NCBI RefSeq assembly: GCF_902859645.1
Contig: NZ_CADIJR010000051.1
Location: forward strand, 1 to 45,765
DNA: 45,765 nucleotides
From: Achromobacter insuavis
Lineage (GTDB): Bacteria; Pseudomonadota; Gammaproteobacteria; Burkholderiales; Burkholderiaceae_B
Direction: 5' to 3'
The notes beneath the pieces were generated by a model. That model was given only the letters and a program-made list of their open reading frames with translations, had not been told where the DNA came from and searched no databases. Position 1 is the stretch's first letter; every line of letters starts with the position of its first letter. Both the position numbers and the translations under genes were made by a program. Shown here piece after piece: positions 44,753-45,765 of this stretch.

Positions 44753-45004
44753 ATGAACAATCGCACCCAGTGGATGGAAGACATCCAGAAGAACATTTCC
44801 GACCTGATCGCCCGCAGCCCCGCCGCGGACGTCGAGCGCAATGTCCGCGCCATGATGACGCAGGCGTTCTCGAAGCTCGACCTGGTCACGCGCGAGGAAT
44901 TCGATGTGCAGGCCGATCTGCTGGCGCGCACGCGCGCCCGCGTCGACCAACTGGCCGCCACCGTCGAGCAGCTGGAGTCGCGGCTGTCCGCCCTGGATAA
45001 GTAA
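44753..45004 (+). CDS. ubiK: Ubiquinone-biosynthesis accessory factor UbiK (YqiC/BMFP family)
   Basis: The 83-residue protein has an N-terminal amphipathic helix (WMEDIQKNISDLIARSP), the conserved REEFDVQADLLARTRARVDQ and a C-terminal coiled coil LAATVEQLESRLSALD. UbiK assists aerobic ubiquinone synthesis with UbiJ. GAGG precedes ATG 44753. It lies directly before comM, a common arrangement in proteobacteria. Confidence 0.9.
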   Translation: MNNRTQWMEDIQKNISDLIARSPAADVERNVRAMMTQAFSKLDLVTREEFDVQADLLARTRARVDQLAATVEQLESRLSALDK

Positions 45005-45025
45005 TCCGCGCGGGACCTTTTTGCC

Positions 45026-45054
45026 ACGGCCGCCTGCGCGGCCGTTTTTGTTTT
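45026..45054 (+). terminator. Terminator of ubiK
   Basis: ACGGCCGC-CTGC-GCGGCCGT is a perfect 8-bp stem followed by T5-G-T4. Confidence 0.9.
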
Positions 45055-45090
45055 CGCCATACTCGTCTTCGATTGTTATCGGAGACTGCC

Positions 45091-45765
45091 TTGACGCTAG
45101 CCGTAATCGCCAGCCGCACCCTCAGCGGCCTGCATGCCCACGCGGTGCGTGTCGAAACCCACCTGGGGCCGGGCCTGCCCAGCTTCAACGTGGTCGGCCT
45201 GCCCGACACCGAGGTGCGCGAAAGCCGCGAGCGGGTGCGCGCGGCTATCATCAACAGCGGCTTCAATTTCCCCGCGGGCCGCATCACGGTCAACCTGTCT
45301 CCCGCCGATATTCCCAAGGAGTCGGGCCGCTTCGACCTGCCGATTGCCGTGGGCCTGCTGCTGGCGGCGGGGCAGTTGGCGCCGCCGGGCGAGGGCGCGG
45401 CGACAGCGGGCGCCGCCGTCGAGACCGCGCCGGATCCGTTGCTGGCCGGCCTGGTGCTCGCCGGGGAGTTGTCGCTGACCGGCGCGCTGGTGCCGGTCGC
45501 GGCCGCCCTGGTGATCGCGCTGAGCGTGGCGCGCGAGTCGCCCGGCGCCACCCTGATCCTGCCCGCTGGCAGCGCCGGTCAGGCGGCCTGGGTCGAGGGG
45601 CTGCGGGTGCTGTCCGCGCGCAGCCTGGCGGACGTGGCGGCGCACGTGGCGGGCCATTGCCGCCTGCCGGACGCGTTGCCCGACGCCTGGCCCGAGGCGC
45701 CGCCGATGCCCTGCCTGGCGGACGTGCGCGGGCAACCCGGGGCGCGGCGCGCGCTGGAGGTCGCG
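45091..45765 (+). CDS. comM: ComM/YifB-family Mg-chelatase-like ATPase, N-terminal part (runs off the window)
   Basis: ComM is a hexameric helicase that drives branch migration in natural transformation. The frame starts at TTG 45091 with GGAGA upstream and stays open to the right edge (225 codons). The N-terminal LonB-like domain is clear: LPSFNVVGLPDTEVRESRER, VRAAIINSGFNFPAGRITVN, LSPADIPKESGRFDLPIAVG, then LADVRGQPGARRALEVA at the start of the AAA+ part. It carries an Ala/Gly/Pro-rich insertion (PPGEGAATAGAAVETAPDP). The ATPase core is outside the window. Confidence 0.95.
   Translation, partial: MTLAVIASRTLSGLHAHAVRVETHLGPGLPSFNVVGLPDTEVRESRERVRAAIINSGFNFPAGRITVNLSPADIPKESGRFDLPIAVGLLLAAGQLAPPGEGAATAGAAVETAPDPLLAGLVLAGELSLTGALVPVAAALVIALSVARESPGATLILPAGSAGQAAWVEGLRVLSARSLADVAAHVAGHCRLPDALPDAWPEAPPMPCLADVRGQPGARRALEVA

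Overview
The window is high-GC DNA whose gene families and order point to a beta-proteobacterium of the Alcaligenaceae, most likely Achromobacter or close Bordetella kin. The basis is the FimV-like/truA/trpF order, TRAP and ABC uptake systems in number, an EIIA-HPr-EI phosphotransferase set without permease, and glnK-amtB next to ubiK and comM. The genus is inferred from content; no database was searched.

Layout. 1-3.5 kb: the 3' end of a FimV-like membrane protein with a collagen-like Gly-X-Y stretch, then truA, an orphan Tat-exported TRAP binding protein and trpF. 3.4-6.0 kb: a tRNA-Val(GAC) gene with two candidate promoters, followed by a visibly AT-richer acyltransferase/SGNH gene that looks acquired. 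6.1-9.5 kb: an orphan PhnZ-like HD oxygenase, a TPR-like lipoprotein, a small TTG-start ORF, a YbaN-like protein and an esterase. 9.5-15.4 kb: an IlvD/Edd dehydratase and a DctQMP TRAP transporter, divergent from a GntR/IdnR-like LacI repressor, with a perfect 18-bp palindrome between them; this looks like a sugar-acid uptake and catabolism unit.

15.4-28.4 kb: eleven minus-strand genes. They are a FadR-type regulator, a ThDP enzyme, an M20 N-carbamoyl hydrolase, a PuuC-like aldehyde dehydrogenase, a complete Dpp/Gsi-type ABC importer, a cupin, an acetylpolyamine-amidohydrolase (HDAC fold) and a DMT permease. The combination suggests uptake and breakdown of an N-acylated amine or polyamine, a pathway I cannot name. 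Two copies of one operator-like word lie exactly 100 bp apart upstream of the regulator.

28.7-35.2 kb: an ArnT-like glycosyltransferase, a small hypothetical protein, a MerR/TipAS regulator divergent from hemN (FNR/Anr-type box), an RcsB-like orphan response regulator and rmlD. 35.3-38.1 kb: thrS and infC. The thrS leader carries an 18-codon peptide with three consecutive Thr codons, a terminator-like hairpin and a mutually exclusive pairing, which together form a coherent transcription-attenuation switch. infC starts with ATC. 38.2-41.9 kb: gshB, EIIA(Man), HPr and EI. 42.0-43.6 kb: glnK-amtB on the minus strand, with a clear sigma-54 promoter and NtrC box. 44.2 kb to the end: a lipoprotein, ubiK and the 5' part of comM.

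The most interesting items are the thrS attenuator, the acylated-amine operon with its paired operators, and the collagen-like FimV.
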